From: Pascua guehoae
Taxonomy: Eukaryota > Basidiomycota > Tremellomycetes > Trichosporonales > Trichosporonaceae
Assembly (NCBI GenBank): GCA_001600415.1
Contig: BCJX01000007.1
Span: forward strand, 62,001-126,000
Direction: 5' to 3'
Length of the DNA: 64,000 nucleotides
In this document: piece after piece, positions 32,337-42,640 of the stretch
How positions within the stretch are numbered: the stretch's first letter is position 1
Layout: each line of letters opens with the position of its first letter
The notes under the pieces: model-generated
What the model saw: the letters and a program-made list of their open reading frames with translations, nothing else
What the model was told of the DNA's origin: nothing
Databases searched by the model: none
Made by a program: the position numbers and the translations under genes

Positions 32337-34599
32337 CTAGAGGTCATCCTCCTGAGTGCGTACGCACTTGCCAGCAATGCAAGCAATACCCCAGTCACTG
32401 AGGGTCGTGCAGTCGACGCCACCAAGGCCCGCACAGCCACCACAGTGCTCGAGGTCGGTCATGGGGTTGACGCAGCGGTCGCCGCACTCGGTAAAGCCCG
32501 AAGGGCAGGCGGGCGCCGCGAGCCTGGCGGTGGCTCCACGGCGCAGGACACCAGAGGGTGTAGGTCCGGGCGTTGGGATTGTCGCGCCTGCCAAGCAAGC
32601 CGTGAACGAGGTCATCTTGTAGTAGACGTCTGTGGATATGTCAGTGGATGCCACTTGAGCGTAAGCGGTGACGTACCGTCCTTGGTGTCCTTGGAGACGG
32701 AGCCGTCGGCGCGCGTGACCTGGGCACCAATCATGGTGGCACCAACGCTGTCGAGGTTGGGAATAAAGGCGTTGTAGTACTGGAGAGAAACTAGTTAGCG
32801 TGTTGCGTACTCGGTGGCGTAGATTGCACTCACGTTGTAGTATTCGTCACGAGCGCGCATGTAGCTCGCGCGGACAAGAGTCTTTGAGCCAGAGTCGGTG
32901 CGGAGAATGACATCAACGTTGTCGCCCGAGCTGTAGGGGCCAAGCACAGCCATGGTCACGTTGAGCCCGTTGGCATTGTTGTTGGCCTCGCCCGAGTACT
33001 TGCAGCTGTACGCGTTGTTGACGTCAATCATAATCGAGTCGTCGATGGCGTGGACCTCTTCACGCTCAGCGCTCGAGTACACCGAGCCGTCGTTCATGGT
33101 GAGGGTAACAACAATGGAGCCGATTCTGCCGCGTGTTAGCGGCGTGCCTCTGGCAGCAGACGTCAGTCGAGCTCACCCAGTAGCAGGAGGAATGGCGGTG
33201 AACTGTGGGACATTAGCAAACAGTACACGGTATCGCCTCGAGTATGCTTACAATGTTAAAGTCGCGAATCTCGACGGGGTTGCCAATGCTGAGCGTACGC
33301 AGGGCGCGGACGGTCAGGAGGCTGTCGGTGCCCGGGGTACCGTCACGGTTAGTGTAGCTGACCTCAAACGACGACCACTGGCCGGCCATGTTGTAGACTC
33401 GCGCCGAGCCGATCGTAAGCGTCATGGCGCCGTTGCGCAGCGACATGACAAACGTGGACGAGACGGGGAAGGGGACAATCGGGCCCGAGAGCGATACCGA
33501 GGACGGGACAGCTGCAATGTCAGCAGAGACGACACGACGCAATGGTCAAACAAAACTCACCCTCATTCAGCATCTTGGACATGACAGTGTTGCACGTGCT
33601 CATAAAGGTCTCGGTTGAGGCGGCGAGGCGGTTGATTGTCACATTGCCGTCGTGGGCAAACATGCGCGAGTCGCTGCTGCGCTCGGGGAACTCGGGGTCA
33701 TATGGCTGGGCAAGGGGGTTGAGACGGTTGTCGGTGACGTATCCCGTTGCGACGTGGTTGTCAAAGGCATCCATCGTGTCGTCAAAGGCGGCATGAGCCT
33801 CGCTGGTGATGCGGGGATTGACGGTAGCGTGGACACCGCCGAGAGAGTGACCGCAGGCCACAAGCTCGACCATCTCGGTAGCAGAGAAGCCCATGCGTGC
33901 AAACCGTTCGATGTGTGTCTCGGTCGTCTCCTCTGGGTGAGGCACCGAGCCTTCGGGGAAGGCGCTGGGAGCATCAATGCGGCCGTGAAGGAAGGGAATC
34001 ATGGGTCCGCCACATGACTGCACAAGTCAGCTGGACACTCTTTAGTTTATAACTTGTAACGCACTCCAACAGAAACAATGGCACCAAGAGCCTGGGAAAC
34101 GTCAGTCATCGTCGTCGGGGTCATTGTCGCGTCCTCGACTTACAACAATGTCCGCCAGGGTGACATCCTCCTGCTGGTAAAACTTGTACTGCTGGATCGT
34201 TGACGAGAATGCCACACCGCCATTCTCAGAGCTATAGCGTTAGCTGTGCTACCGCAGCCGGCGTCTCCAACCTCACTATCCCGTCTCGTATTGGATCGAC
34301 GCGTCAACACCGCCAGTTCCAGCTGCAGCATTGTGCGAGGCCGAGTCATGGAAGGCCGTCCGCACCCATTCTCCAGCGTTCTCGCGGTTAGTGCCTCCAG
34401 TCTTGCAGGGTCTGATGAGTTAGCAAGGCACTCGGCGAAACAGGCACGTATGTGGCTCTAGGCACCCTGTACTGCGCACGTACGAAATAATCGAGATAAA
34501 CCGGGAGTCTACCATGAGACGACGGAGCTTGGCGACATCGGACGCGTTGGTCTCGACGAGACCGACCAAGACGATAGCGAGCAGGCTCAAAACACGCAT
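32337..34599 (-). CDS. Secreted fungal heme peroxidase with Cys-rich C-terminal module
   Basis: Ten exons (minus): 34599-34484, 34411-34277, 34231-34144, 34091-34065, 34017-33561, 33511-33252, 33202-33177, 33125-32834, 32779-32677, 32629-32337; introns 45-72 nt; 598 aa. A signal peptide (VLSLLAIVLVGLVETNA) precedes a class II-like peroxidase domain: distal site EWVRTAFHDSASH (Arg56, His60), then CGGPMIPFLHGRID, and the proximal heme ligand in MVELVACGHSLGGVH (His179). After residue 280 come two beta-rich segments of no recognised family, then a tail, CPSGFTECGDRCVN...HCGGC...CIAGKCV, like the Cys-rich domain of Cryptococcus Cpl1. It should oxidise extracellular phenolics or similar compounds using H2O2. 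Two exons are only 27 and 26 nt. All ten exon phases agree. Confidence 0.88.
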
Positions 34600-35849
34600 G
34601 TTGGTGAGGTGGGCGATTAGCAGTAAAATCTTTCTCCACTGCGTAGCCTTTTCAATTGCGTCGCGTATCCCCACTCTCCACTTTGGAACCCGCCGCGGAT
34701 AGAACTGGACAAAGCCTTGGCTGTCATTCAACTTGGCGGTACCACTATCTCTTGGCCTATCACCCATCCCAGCTAGTGGGTCGGCCGAAGGATTGTCAGG
34801 AGAGTTGGAGGGACCCTTTGATGGAATACGGCACACTGACCTTTTGTTCTGTACCAGATGGAGACTAGGAGAGATCGACGGCGCCTCGTGACCTGTGTGA
34901 TGGAAATTTGCATCAGGGTGAGCAGGGTGAGCACGAGTAATAGGCATAGCCATGATGCACCCAAAGGTGTATCGAAAATGCCAAGACGAGGCGCAGAAGA
35001 CGAAAACCTTTTTCGAGGTGCAGGAATAGAAAAATCAAAGTGCTTCGCCCGAAAACGCCGTGTGCTGGGCACCTCCACCCAATGAAACAGGCGCGCTCGT
35101 CACAGAAACGCGTCGCGTCCTCATGTTGGCTGGAACACCGGCCAGCGCCGACCCAATCAATGTGCTCTGTACATCACTTTCGGGCCAGTGAGACAAAAGT
35201 TTCCGGACGCACGTCCAGTCCCTTCCACCGTCATTGCGGATCACCTCTCACCAGACCAGAGGACTTGTACATCGGTATCAGGGCATCAAAGTACGCACCT
35301 GGGCATGAAAGGCGGCCGGGGAACGGCCGGATCTGTCAACAAAGTCGACGCTAGCAGACTTTGGGTGGTTCGGGTGTTGCGGAGTAACCTTGTTGCCCTG
35401 GTCTAGCAGGCAGGCCTAGAAGCTCATTCTCCGATGAACTGGGGCTCCTCGTGCCAAGCTAAACACTGGGCCTCCTGTCTATATACGTCGCTTGCTGTTG
35501 GCTGCATGCGGTATGCATTGTAGAGGGACGTTGCAGGAGACAAGTCTGGACCGTCGTGGCTGGACCCATTTTCAACTCCGTTCTTCCGGCGGCACGGCGA
35601 TCGCGACCACTGTGAACGCCCGTGCGGATACTGCTCGCGCTCCGCTGGAGAGGACCCTGTCCATCTGCAACCGTCTTCGGCCGCGTACGGGTTGCAGTAT
35701 TCCTGAAAGTCAAATTCCTGATTGGAGAAGTAGGGAGGGCAATAGGTAGTAGTGCGACGTGAGAGTCCAATTTCTTGTCAACGTTGTCTGCTTTGAGATA
35801 GTTGAGCGCAGAGTGGCTGGTAGCCAACCACACCCGTTGAGTGTCATCC
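34600..35849. other. Intergenic, peroxidase promoter and spacer
   Basis: 1.25 kb. No gene or clear repeat. At 35180-35210 a stretch resembles one end of the CAGGTG element family, but no partner end was found. Confidence 0.5.
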
Positions 35850-37143
35850 TGCACTCGGCAGCAGAGTGTGGCGGTACAACACAGCCGTTCATCCCCCTTA
35901 TGCCACCAGCACGAAGTTCCTCTGGGACGAGATTGATCAACGTCTCGTGGCGTTCAGCCCCGTCCATCTTGCTTTTGGGAAGGTGTCCATCGGGATCGAT
36001 AACGGCGACAGGGTGGCCGTCACCCAGCAGACCCTCTACGGTACCGACGAGGAGCCGGACGGCGATTTCATGGATGCTGGTAACGCTCCGCAGGTCAAGG
36101 GCGACACCCACGCTGTCCCCCTTTTCGATGATGCAGAGCCGACGAACCACGTGCTCTGCGGCGACAAAGTTGACGCCGCCGTGGACAGCGACGATGCGAA
36201 GCTTGTCGGGCCTTGACACGCGCTTGCCTCTGCCTTTGGGGAGGGAAACGGTGCGGTCAGTGCGGATCACACTGTGGGCAGCGGGGGTAGCGCGCATGAG
36301 GCTGATGCCCATGTAATCGGACAAGTGCTGGAAGATTTTGATACCACGGAAACTGGTGCCGTGGGAGTCTAGCTGGGGCAAAAGAGATGTAATGCCCATT
36401 TGGCCTGGGAGTGCACCAATGATGCCTCCGCCCACACCAGACACCGACGCTGGTGACCCAGTCGCCTGCCCAGTCGTACATGCCACACGTGAGCATGACG
36501 CTCAGAACGCGGACGACAACGTCAGCGCCAAAGATGCGCTCAAGATGCGCTCACGGGTGAGGGATTGCACACCACGATTGGTGAGCATCGCAGCCATAAT
36601 GGCAAGGTCGCGGGCAGTGACGGCAATCGAGCATTGGCGCGTGTCCCATTCGACTGCAGCTATAAGGTAGAGCGCGGTTCCGATCGGCTGTTTTCATCTC
36701 CGACTCGTACACGTCCTCCATGACACGCAACTTGCGAAAATCCAGCACAGCCAGAGAGCAAGTCGTGAATGCGCTCGCATCGGGCCTGTGGCGTGTCACC
36801 TTGACGTGTGAGTCGGTGGTGATGGCCCCGGCGTTGATGAGCGGGTTGTCTGGTCGCCCCGTCTCGGGGTCGAGCGAGAGATTGTTAAAAGGGTCGCCAG
36901 ACGGTTCCGCGCCAATCTTCTTGGCAACGCCGTCAAATCCGATGTCCTCGAGTGCAAGCGCGTACACAAAGGCCTTGGAGATGGACTCGATGGTAAAATT
37001 CGACGTCGCAGTCACCTGCAGTGTACACGTCGCCGTCGATTGTCGCCAGCCTTGAGCTGGGGGATGTAATCGGCGTTGGCGCCTCCGTCCTCGCGGCACT
37101 CGTTGAGGACGTGGTCGAGATAGGCGGAAAGAGGAGGCTTCAT
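35850..37143 (-). pseudogene. Broken glutaminase (GlsA type) gene with STAS domain
   Basis: Reading downward on the minus strand, family segments follow in the right order but in changing frames: MKPPLSAYLDHVLNECRED, then TIDGDVYTAGD, TIESISKAFVYALALEDIG, DNPLINAGAIT, RQCSIAVTARDLAIMAA, CGMYDWAGDWVTSVGV, and GIIGALPGQMGI. They contain the glutaminase active-site Ser-x-x-Lys (SISK) and Tyr (MYDWAGD). A STAS domain follows (VALDLRSVTSIHEIAVRLL). Frame breaks: loss of about ten codons near 37055; one extra T in a T run (36995-36998); a break near 36660; a perfect 11-bp tandem duplication (36531-36541 and 36542-36552); and a small deletion near 36440. No intron placement repairs these. The upstream frame also stops. 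Confidence 0.85.
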
Positions 37144-38044
37144 GCTGAGGTCTAGATGATGGGGATGCCAAGTGATGCAACGAAAGCCTGGTGGATGTCA
37201 GGTAGGCTCTAGGTAGCTGCACTCATGGTGCATTATTGTTCAACAGCGGTCCAAGGGGAGACAGAGGTGGTATGATGGACACGATGGACAACATGACTCT
37301 GTCCCAACTTATTCTGAGAGCGACTCGCTGGTGGTGTAACTGCGCAGTACTCGACATGGTGAAGAAATAGTTGTGGCCACGAACAGTTCCGATGCGGGCC
37401 CAGATTGTGGTTGTTTGTGCTGCAGGACGTCAAGGGCCAAGCAACTGACAACATTCAAATTGTCACTCGAGCATCCATCGAATGGCCCCCTCCATAGGTG
37501 ACAGAGTCGCGGTCAACTACCACTTGACAACTGCGAGACATGAGTCTTCTCGACACATCCCAATCTATGATGACCTGAGGGCAGGATCATCCTGATGCCT
37601 CCCGACCACCCTACAGCTTTCCAGCAGACGCTTCAGGTGACGGCATCGAGAGCTTTGTCAGCTCTGTCGCCGATCAGAGCGATTTAGGAACGATCGTTGT
37701 CCTGCTGCTTCTCTCCCACCCCGACAACACATGTCAGCTATCTCGATCTCTACCTTGCAACATGGACGCCAGCCTTGTGCTTGTCGTCGGTTTGCAATAT
37801 AATCTTAACCCAGTTGTAATAGTGGCAGTGACGTCACGTGGCATTTGTAATACCCTAGGCACGCACGATCACCCCCTTTCCACTTGCCCCTCCACCCAGG
37901 CCGCTCAGTGCACGGACCTTCCCAATCGACCCGCCGCGAGGTCGAGTCGCGTCCCGTATCGTCCGCCGTTTACATCCATCTCCGCCGCTTCCTCATCCGC
38001 TCCCCTACCTTTTGCCATCTCTACATACCCGCCGGCCCGCGGCC
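37144..38044. other. Intergenic, promoter of the site-2 protease
   Basis: 0.9 kb. Regulatory-looking sites at 37829-37877 are listed separately; the final 150 bp is pyrimidine-rich leader. Confidence 0.5.
37829..37877 (+). promoter_or_regulatory. CRE/E-box and SRE-like sites before the site-2 protease
   Basis: TGACGTCA (37829-37836) overlaps CACGTG (37835-37840); ATCACCCC with CT after it (37868-37877) agrees at 8 of 10 bases with the animal SRE-1 sequence ATCACCCCAC. The sites lie 168-216 bp upstream of the start. SREBP-type bHLH factors bind both E-boxes and SREs, and the gene downstream encodes the protease that releases them. Confidence 0.4.
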
Positions 38045-40009
38045 ATGCTCATCGCCGCCGCCCCGAGCATCCTCCTGGTCCTCTTATTCCTTCTCCTGCG
38101 ACATGCTCCACGGCCGCACCGGTGGGAATCCGAACGGCACACTCTTGGCGTGACGCTGAGCACGACGGGGCTGAACCGCTTCCCGCGCACCCTCCTTTCA
38201 CGCCTCGCCAGCTCGCTCCCACCAGGCAGTGTCCGGCGGTTCTACGATGCGGGCGCGGCCGTCGGCGTCATTGGCGCCGTCGCCTCGTGTGTGGGTGCGA
38301 TCTGGGCCGCGGTGCATGCGTGGGGCGCAGTCTGGGTCGAGGCCGAGGCACACGCCAGAGGACACCCCGACGGTAACTTGGCGGGACCTGGGCCCGGCGG
38401 GCGCGTCGGGTCTGGGGGCTCGCCCGACGCCGCCCATGTCGCGCGTGCCATTGTAGCGCGGGCTGTCGAGGTGGTGGCGCGTGCGTCCAACGAGAGGTCG
38501 ACACCGCCGCCATTGCCCCACTCGACGGATCCTGGGCTGCAGCCACTGGTACGTGTGTGCCGTCCCGAGAGTCAAGGATGCCGTGCAGTGCGGCGCGCAC
38601 AATTTTTCCAAAGCGCGTTGACTGTGTCCCGCATACCATGCCTGCAGGCACGGTCATCTCATCTGGGCCATGCACCAATCCGCCTCACCCTCGCTTACTT
38701 TGTCCCTCGCCTGCAACGAGTCTCTTTCCCGAAGCAATGTCACCTTGCCCCCATCAACGTCCCTCTGCATACACTGACGCCCAGATCCCAGGCATGACCG
38801 CGCCGCTCTCACATCTCCCAACCCTCCTCCTTGCGCTTGTGGTCGCCCAACTCCTTCACGAGCTCGGTCATGCCGTTGCCGCTGCGCTCGACGATGTGAC
38901 ACCAAACAAGCTCGCACTTTCGGTGCACGCCGTGCTGCCCTCGGCGGCAGTCGTCTTCCCGGCCTCGGTCGACTACCTCCCTGCGCGTGCGCGAGCGCGA
39001 CTCGCAACGGCCGGCGCGTGGCACAACCTCCTTCTCTTTGCGACTGCATTCGCGGCCGCCAGTATCTCCAGCAAACTCTGGCCCGAGCCTCTCAGCGAGG
39101 GCCGCCTCATTGTCGGGTTTTCTCATGTGAGCCGGCCTTGTCACTTGCGCTACACTCTTGCTCACACTCCAGAACTCGCCACTAGCACAGCAGCTTCACG
39201 TTGGCGACATGGTGACGCACCTCGACGAGACGTTTGTCGGCGCCGGCGACGCGTGGGAGCACTACCTCTCCGAGCCACAGCACCCACCACCAGATCACTG
39301 GGGGTGGTGCACATCCAACCAGGGGTTCAGCGATGCGCCCCAGGCCCCCTGCCAGGCCATGTCATTGACGGCGTTTGAGCCCGTTGTCGAGTCGGCCTCG
39401 GCGAGTCGGCCCATTGAAATGGGCATTGCACGCTGCCTCCCACCCTACGGCCTCCTGACTTCACCCCCCTCACCGTGCAAATGCGGCCTTGCAGAGCTCT
39501 GCGTCCGCCTAGCTCCCGGGGAACGTGTACTGCGTGTCCGCTACCGCACCGCGGGCGACAAGAGCCACGAGACGTTACTTTGGTCTGGAGACCGCGCCGC
39601 CGTGCTCGACCAAGTATACGTCGCGCGCCCATCGGGACGCGGCCCGTTGGCCACCTGCATTGCGCTGTTTGCGACATACTGGCAGCTCGTCAACCTCTCC
39701 CTCTTCCTCTTCAACCTCCTCCCGCTCCCAGGGACAGACGGCGTCCAGCTCCTCGCCGCGTGCCTCGCGCTCCCTCTGCGTGATCGCGAGCGCCGCACGC
39801 CTACACAGGGCAGCAGACATCCCACGATCAACCCGTACCGCTACGACTCGGACGAGGACTCGGAGCCAGAACAGTCGTGGGGAGCAGTCGGGCGCAGAGA
39901 AGAAGTGTGGGCGCGACGCGTCAGGAGAACAGTCGAGGGCGTCATGGGCGGCGTTGTCGTCGCGTGGGTTCTGGGATGGGCAATGCTCGCGTTACTCCGG
40001 TCCAGCTAG
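38045..40009 (+). CDS. STP1: Site-2 protease (M50 intramembrane metalloprotease)
   Basis: Exons 38045-38548, 38785-39126, 39173-40009; introns 236 and 46 nt; 560 aa. The zinc motif HELGH lies at residues 193-197 inside LVVAQLLHELGHAVAA, and the third ligand motif is NLLPLPGTDG with Asp471. Between them is a PDZ-like segment (SPLAQQLHVGDMVTHLDETFV) followed by a Cys-containing insertion, as in animal and fungal S2P. The N-terminus starts with a membrane span. In fungi this Golgi/ER enzyme makes the second cut that frees the sterol- and oxygen-sensing SREBP homolog Sre1; Cryptococcus Stp1 is the closest named relative. The 236-nt intron joins LQPL directly to IPGMTAPLS, matching the family, so no exon is missing there. 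Confidence 0.92.
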
Positions 40010-40254
40010 AGTGGATATGTATCCCTGCTTGGTAGTTGGTTGAGGTATGGCTGTAGCCGCCAGGTCGGTCTGTGCACATGGATGCCCTTGTGTCACCACA
40101 GATTGCCGGGAACGCTCTCACTGTATCGGCTCCTCAAAGGGAGTGCTGTGCTCTCCACCACTTGGCGTGACGAGTAGCCTGCAGCGGTACTATTGAGCGA
40201 GACCGCAGCTCCTGTGACCACATTCTCCTTCCATCCCGAACAGTGCACTGTTCC

Positions 40255-40259
40255 AAAAA
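40255..40259 (-). terminator. Pol III terminator of tRNA-Met
   Basis: Five T on the minus strand, beginning five bases after the tRNA 3' end. Confidence 0.75.
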
Positions 40260-40264
40260 CATGA

Positions 40265-40352
40265 TATCGCCAGCAGGTTTCGATCCTGCGATCTCCAGGT
40301 ACACACGTTGTTATAGTATGAGCCTGGCGCCGTCCCACTTGGCCATAGCGAT
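40265..40352 (-). tRNA. tRNA-Met (CAT) with a 16-nt intron, initiator-like
   Basis: Minus strand: acceptor ATCGCTA pairs with TGGCGAT, discriminator A; D-stem GCC/GGC; anticodon stem CCAGG/CCTGG; loop CTCATA plus A, interrupted after position 37 by 16 nt (40301-40316). T-arm GCAGG-ATCGAAA-CCTGC. The spliced length is 72 nt. The first pair A1-U72 and the T-loop ATCGAAA, in place of TTCGAAT, are marks of eukaryotic initiator tRNA. The usual three G-C pairs of the anticodon stem are not complete (A29-U41), so the initiator call is provisional. Read by hand. Confidence 0.85.
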
Positions 40353-40634
40353 ATTGTTTGAGACAGTCCATAGGCAATGATAAAGGCCAGCGCGGACGAA
40401 GACTGTGGTGCTGCTGGCCGTGAGTCACCAAAATGTAACGTGAGGCACATATTTCGTGGTGAGCTGGCGGGACATAAACCTCGAGGCCTCGAGCGTTAGG
40501 ACTGATAAGTCTACGTGCCTGCTACGCATTCTCCTTGTGGACCCTCCCGGAACACCCCATGAGTACCACCTCGTGGAACCTTGCCTGTCGGTCTAGAGCG
40601 GTATAACTGCATACTCCAAATGTCTTTGCGTCTC

Positions 40635-41993
40635 TTACTCCTGCGTCTTGAGCCACGCCTTGTACTTGTCCTGCGCCGCAAGGAACTTCTGCTTCCACTC
40701 CTGATGGGGTTAGCGCCTGTAGCATGCACCAACGCCGTCCTCTCGTCTACGCTGGGTCATCCACAACACTTGTCCCAACCTTTTCCCCATTCTGCCTTCG
40801 ACCTCCTCTGCCTGGCACATTTTCCTCTCCCATCCACTCGACAACCGAACTCTCCATGATCGCCCAGCCAGTGGCCCCACACATCCAGAGAGCCACGCCC
40901 GCGTGCGTGCCCAATGCTCCAATGGGACCCAAGACGCGTCCTCTGCCCCAAGCGCGCCTTCGCTGTCTCGCTCACAACAACCTCATCTTCTCAGACCCCT
41001 GCAGCGAAGCCAGGCCGTGCACATCCCATGCTCTCTAGCCTCCCTCTCCATACTCCCGGGCCCGACTCCCTGTCCACACTCCCACTCACCTCCTTCTCGG
41101 CCGCGCTCAGCTTGCGCCAGCGCTCGCCCGCAATCTTTGTAATCTCGGTGTAGATAGAGCGGGTTTGGGTGTCCCTCGCGGACTTGATCTCGGGAAGCTG
41201 CTCAATCTCGGGCTTGACGTGCTTGAGGAACTCGAAGAAGGACGACGACGGCTTGCCTGGGTTACCGGGGCGGTTCTTGAGCTCGAGCCTGGCCTTTTTC
41301 ACTCCGGGGGCCTTGAGGCGCTTGCCCGTCTGGCGCCCAATCGCGCGGCGCTCCTCCTCGGACAACTTGTCAAACCACGCGGCATAGTCCTTGCGGTACT
41401 GGTCTTGGGCCTTCTTGGACTCGGCATTGTACTTGTCCGCAGCGGCGGGGTCCAATGCCGCCCACCTGACCGACGCTTCGCGCGAAAGCGGCGCAACGTC
41501 CAGCTTGCCGTTCTTGGGGTCGAGGTACTTGGTCCGGTTTTCGCGGTAAAAGTCCTTGAAGAAGAGGAGGTATGCGGATGGCCAGCGCTTGGGTGGGACG
41601 GGGAGGGGGGCTGATGAAAGGTCAGCGACGCGACGAGAGATGTGTGCAGAGATGGATGCGCAACATGAGACGCGGAGCAAGTCCACAGGCGGGTGTGAGG
41701 CATGAGCAGTCATCCAGCTGCATCCAGGTGCGACTACCACGCGAGTATCCGTACCGCCGGGGTGGATGGCGGTAGAGTCTGTAGGTCGCGTGCATTGCGC
41801 ACGCGAGGCAGCAACACAATGTCGCACATGATACCGCGTTCGACCCAGTGCCTCAGGCACCGCCAAACGACTTACCAGGCTTCACAACGGCCTGCTCGGC
41901 CTTCTTCTTGAGCAGAAGAGACGTCGTGGAGAATGCGCGGACGCCCTCGACGCGGGCGAATGCGGGGAATAGGGTTGTGCGAAGGATGCTCAT
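40635..41993 (-). CDS. Mitochondrial HMG-box DNA-binding protein (Abf2/TFAM-like)
   Basis: Exons (minus): 41993-41876, 41610-41090, 40700-40635; 234 aa. The N-terminus (SILRTTLFPAFARVEGVRAF) is a basic amphipathic mitochondrial presequence with an RAFST cleavage-like site. Two HMG boxes follow: PKRWPSAYLLFFKDFYREN to AWFDKLSEEE, and GKPSSSFFEFLKHVK to YKAWLKTQE at the C-terminus. Two boxes plus a presequence is the plan of Abf2/TFAM, which package mitochondrial DNA. The start MSILRTT is the first ATG of this exon. Introns are long for this genome, 265 and 399 nt, with no inserted inverted-repeat element seen. It is divergent from ARG8. Confidence 0.87.
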
Positions 41994-42640
41994 GGTGGCG
42001 AAGGCGGATGGCGAAGAGTGGTGAGAAAGAGATGAGAGTTGGGATGCAAGTTGTGGCGTTTGTGTCGTCTGGTCTGTTGGTTGTTGATTGATTTACCCTC
42101 GTCATTGGTCGGCACACGGCTGCACATCACTGACGTCAAATTTCTACAATGGGAAATTCAAATGCCGTAAGCCCGAATTTCAAGTCCATCCATTAGGACC
42201 ATTAGGAACCATTACAACCCATTACCATCCTTCAACCACTCGTACCCCGATTCCACAGTGGCCTTGTCAAGAACAAAAACATGCCGAGCAGTTATGTATC
42301 ACAAAACGCCCAGAACATTACTGTTGCATCTGTGCGCTCAGACAGACTGTTGTTTATGATGCAGCGTGACTACCCATGCACGAGGAACAACAACTCGTGA
42401 AATGAAATGTATCACCGCCATTACTCGTGTGGGGTCCCACAGTTCGCTTACACGAAAAATTGATTCCGTTTCCGCCTTGTGTTCGAGTCACGGCCCAGTC
42501 CGATTGCACAGATGCTACTGATACGAGTTGATCAAAAGTCGACACACTCGACACAAGCTCGACTCGAGGCAGCGCAATCTAGATAAACCCCTCCCATCTC
42601 GTCTCCTTTTCCTTCCCCTCCTCTCTCCTCTTTTTCCGAC
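41994..42640. other. Bidirectional promoter of HMG-box gene and ARG8
   Basis: 647 bp between two head-to-head genes. It contains a cluster of CCATTA repeats (about 42188-42232) and no other obvious motif. Confidence 0.55.

Noticed and set aside
35180..35210. Possible third end of the CAGGTG element family
   Set aside because: Partial likeness around CGGACGCAC only; no matching partner end within 300 bp on either side.
40724..41038. Plus-strand frame inside the HMG-box gene intron as a nested gene
   Set aside because: Short, no motif, no splice or start context; the intron is explained without it.
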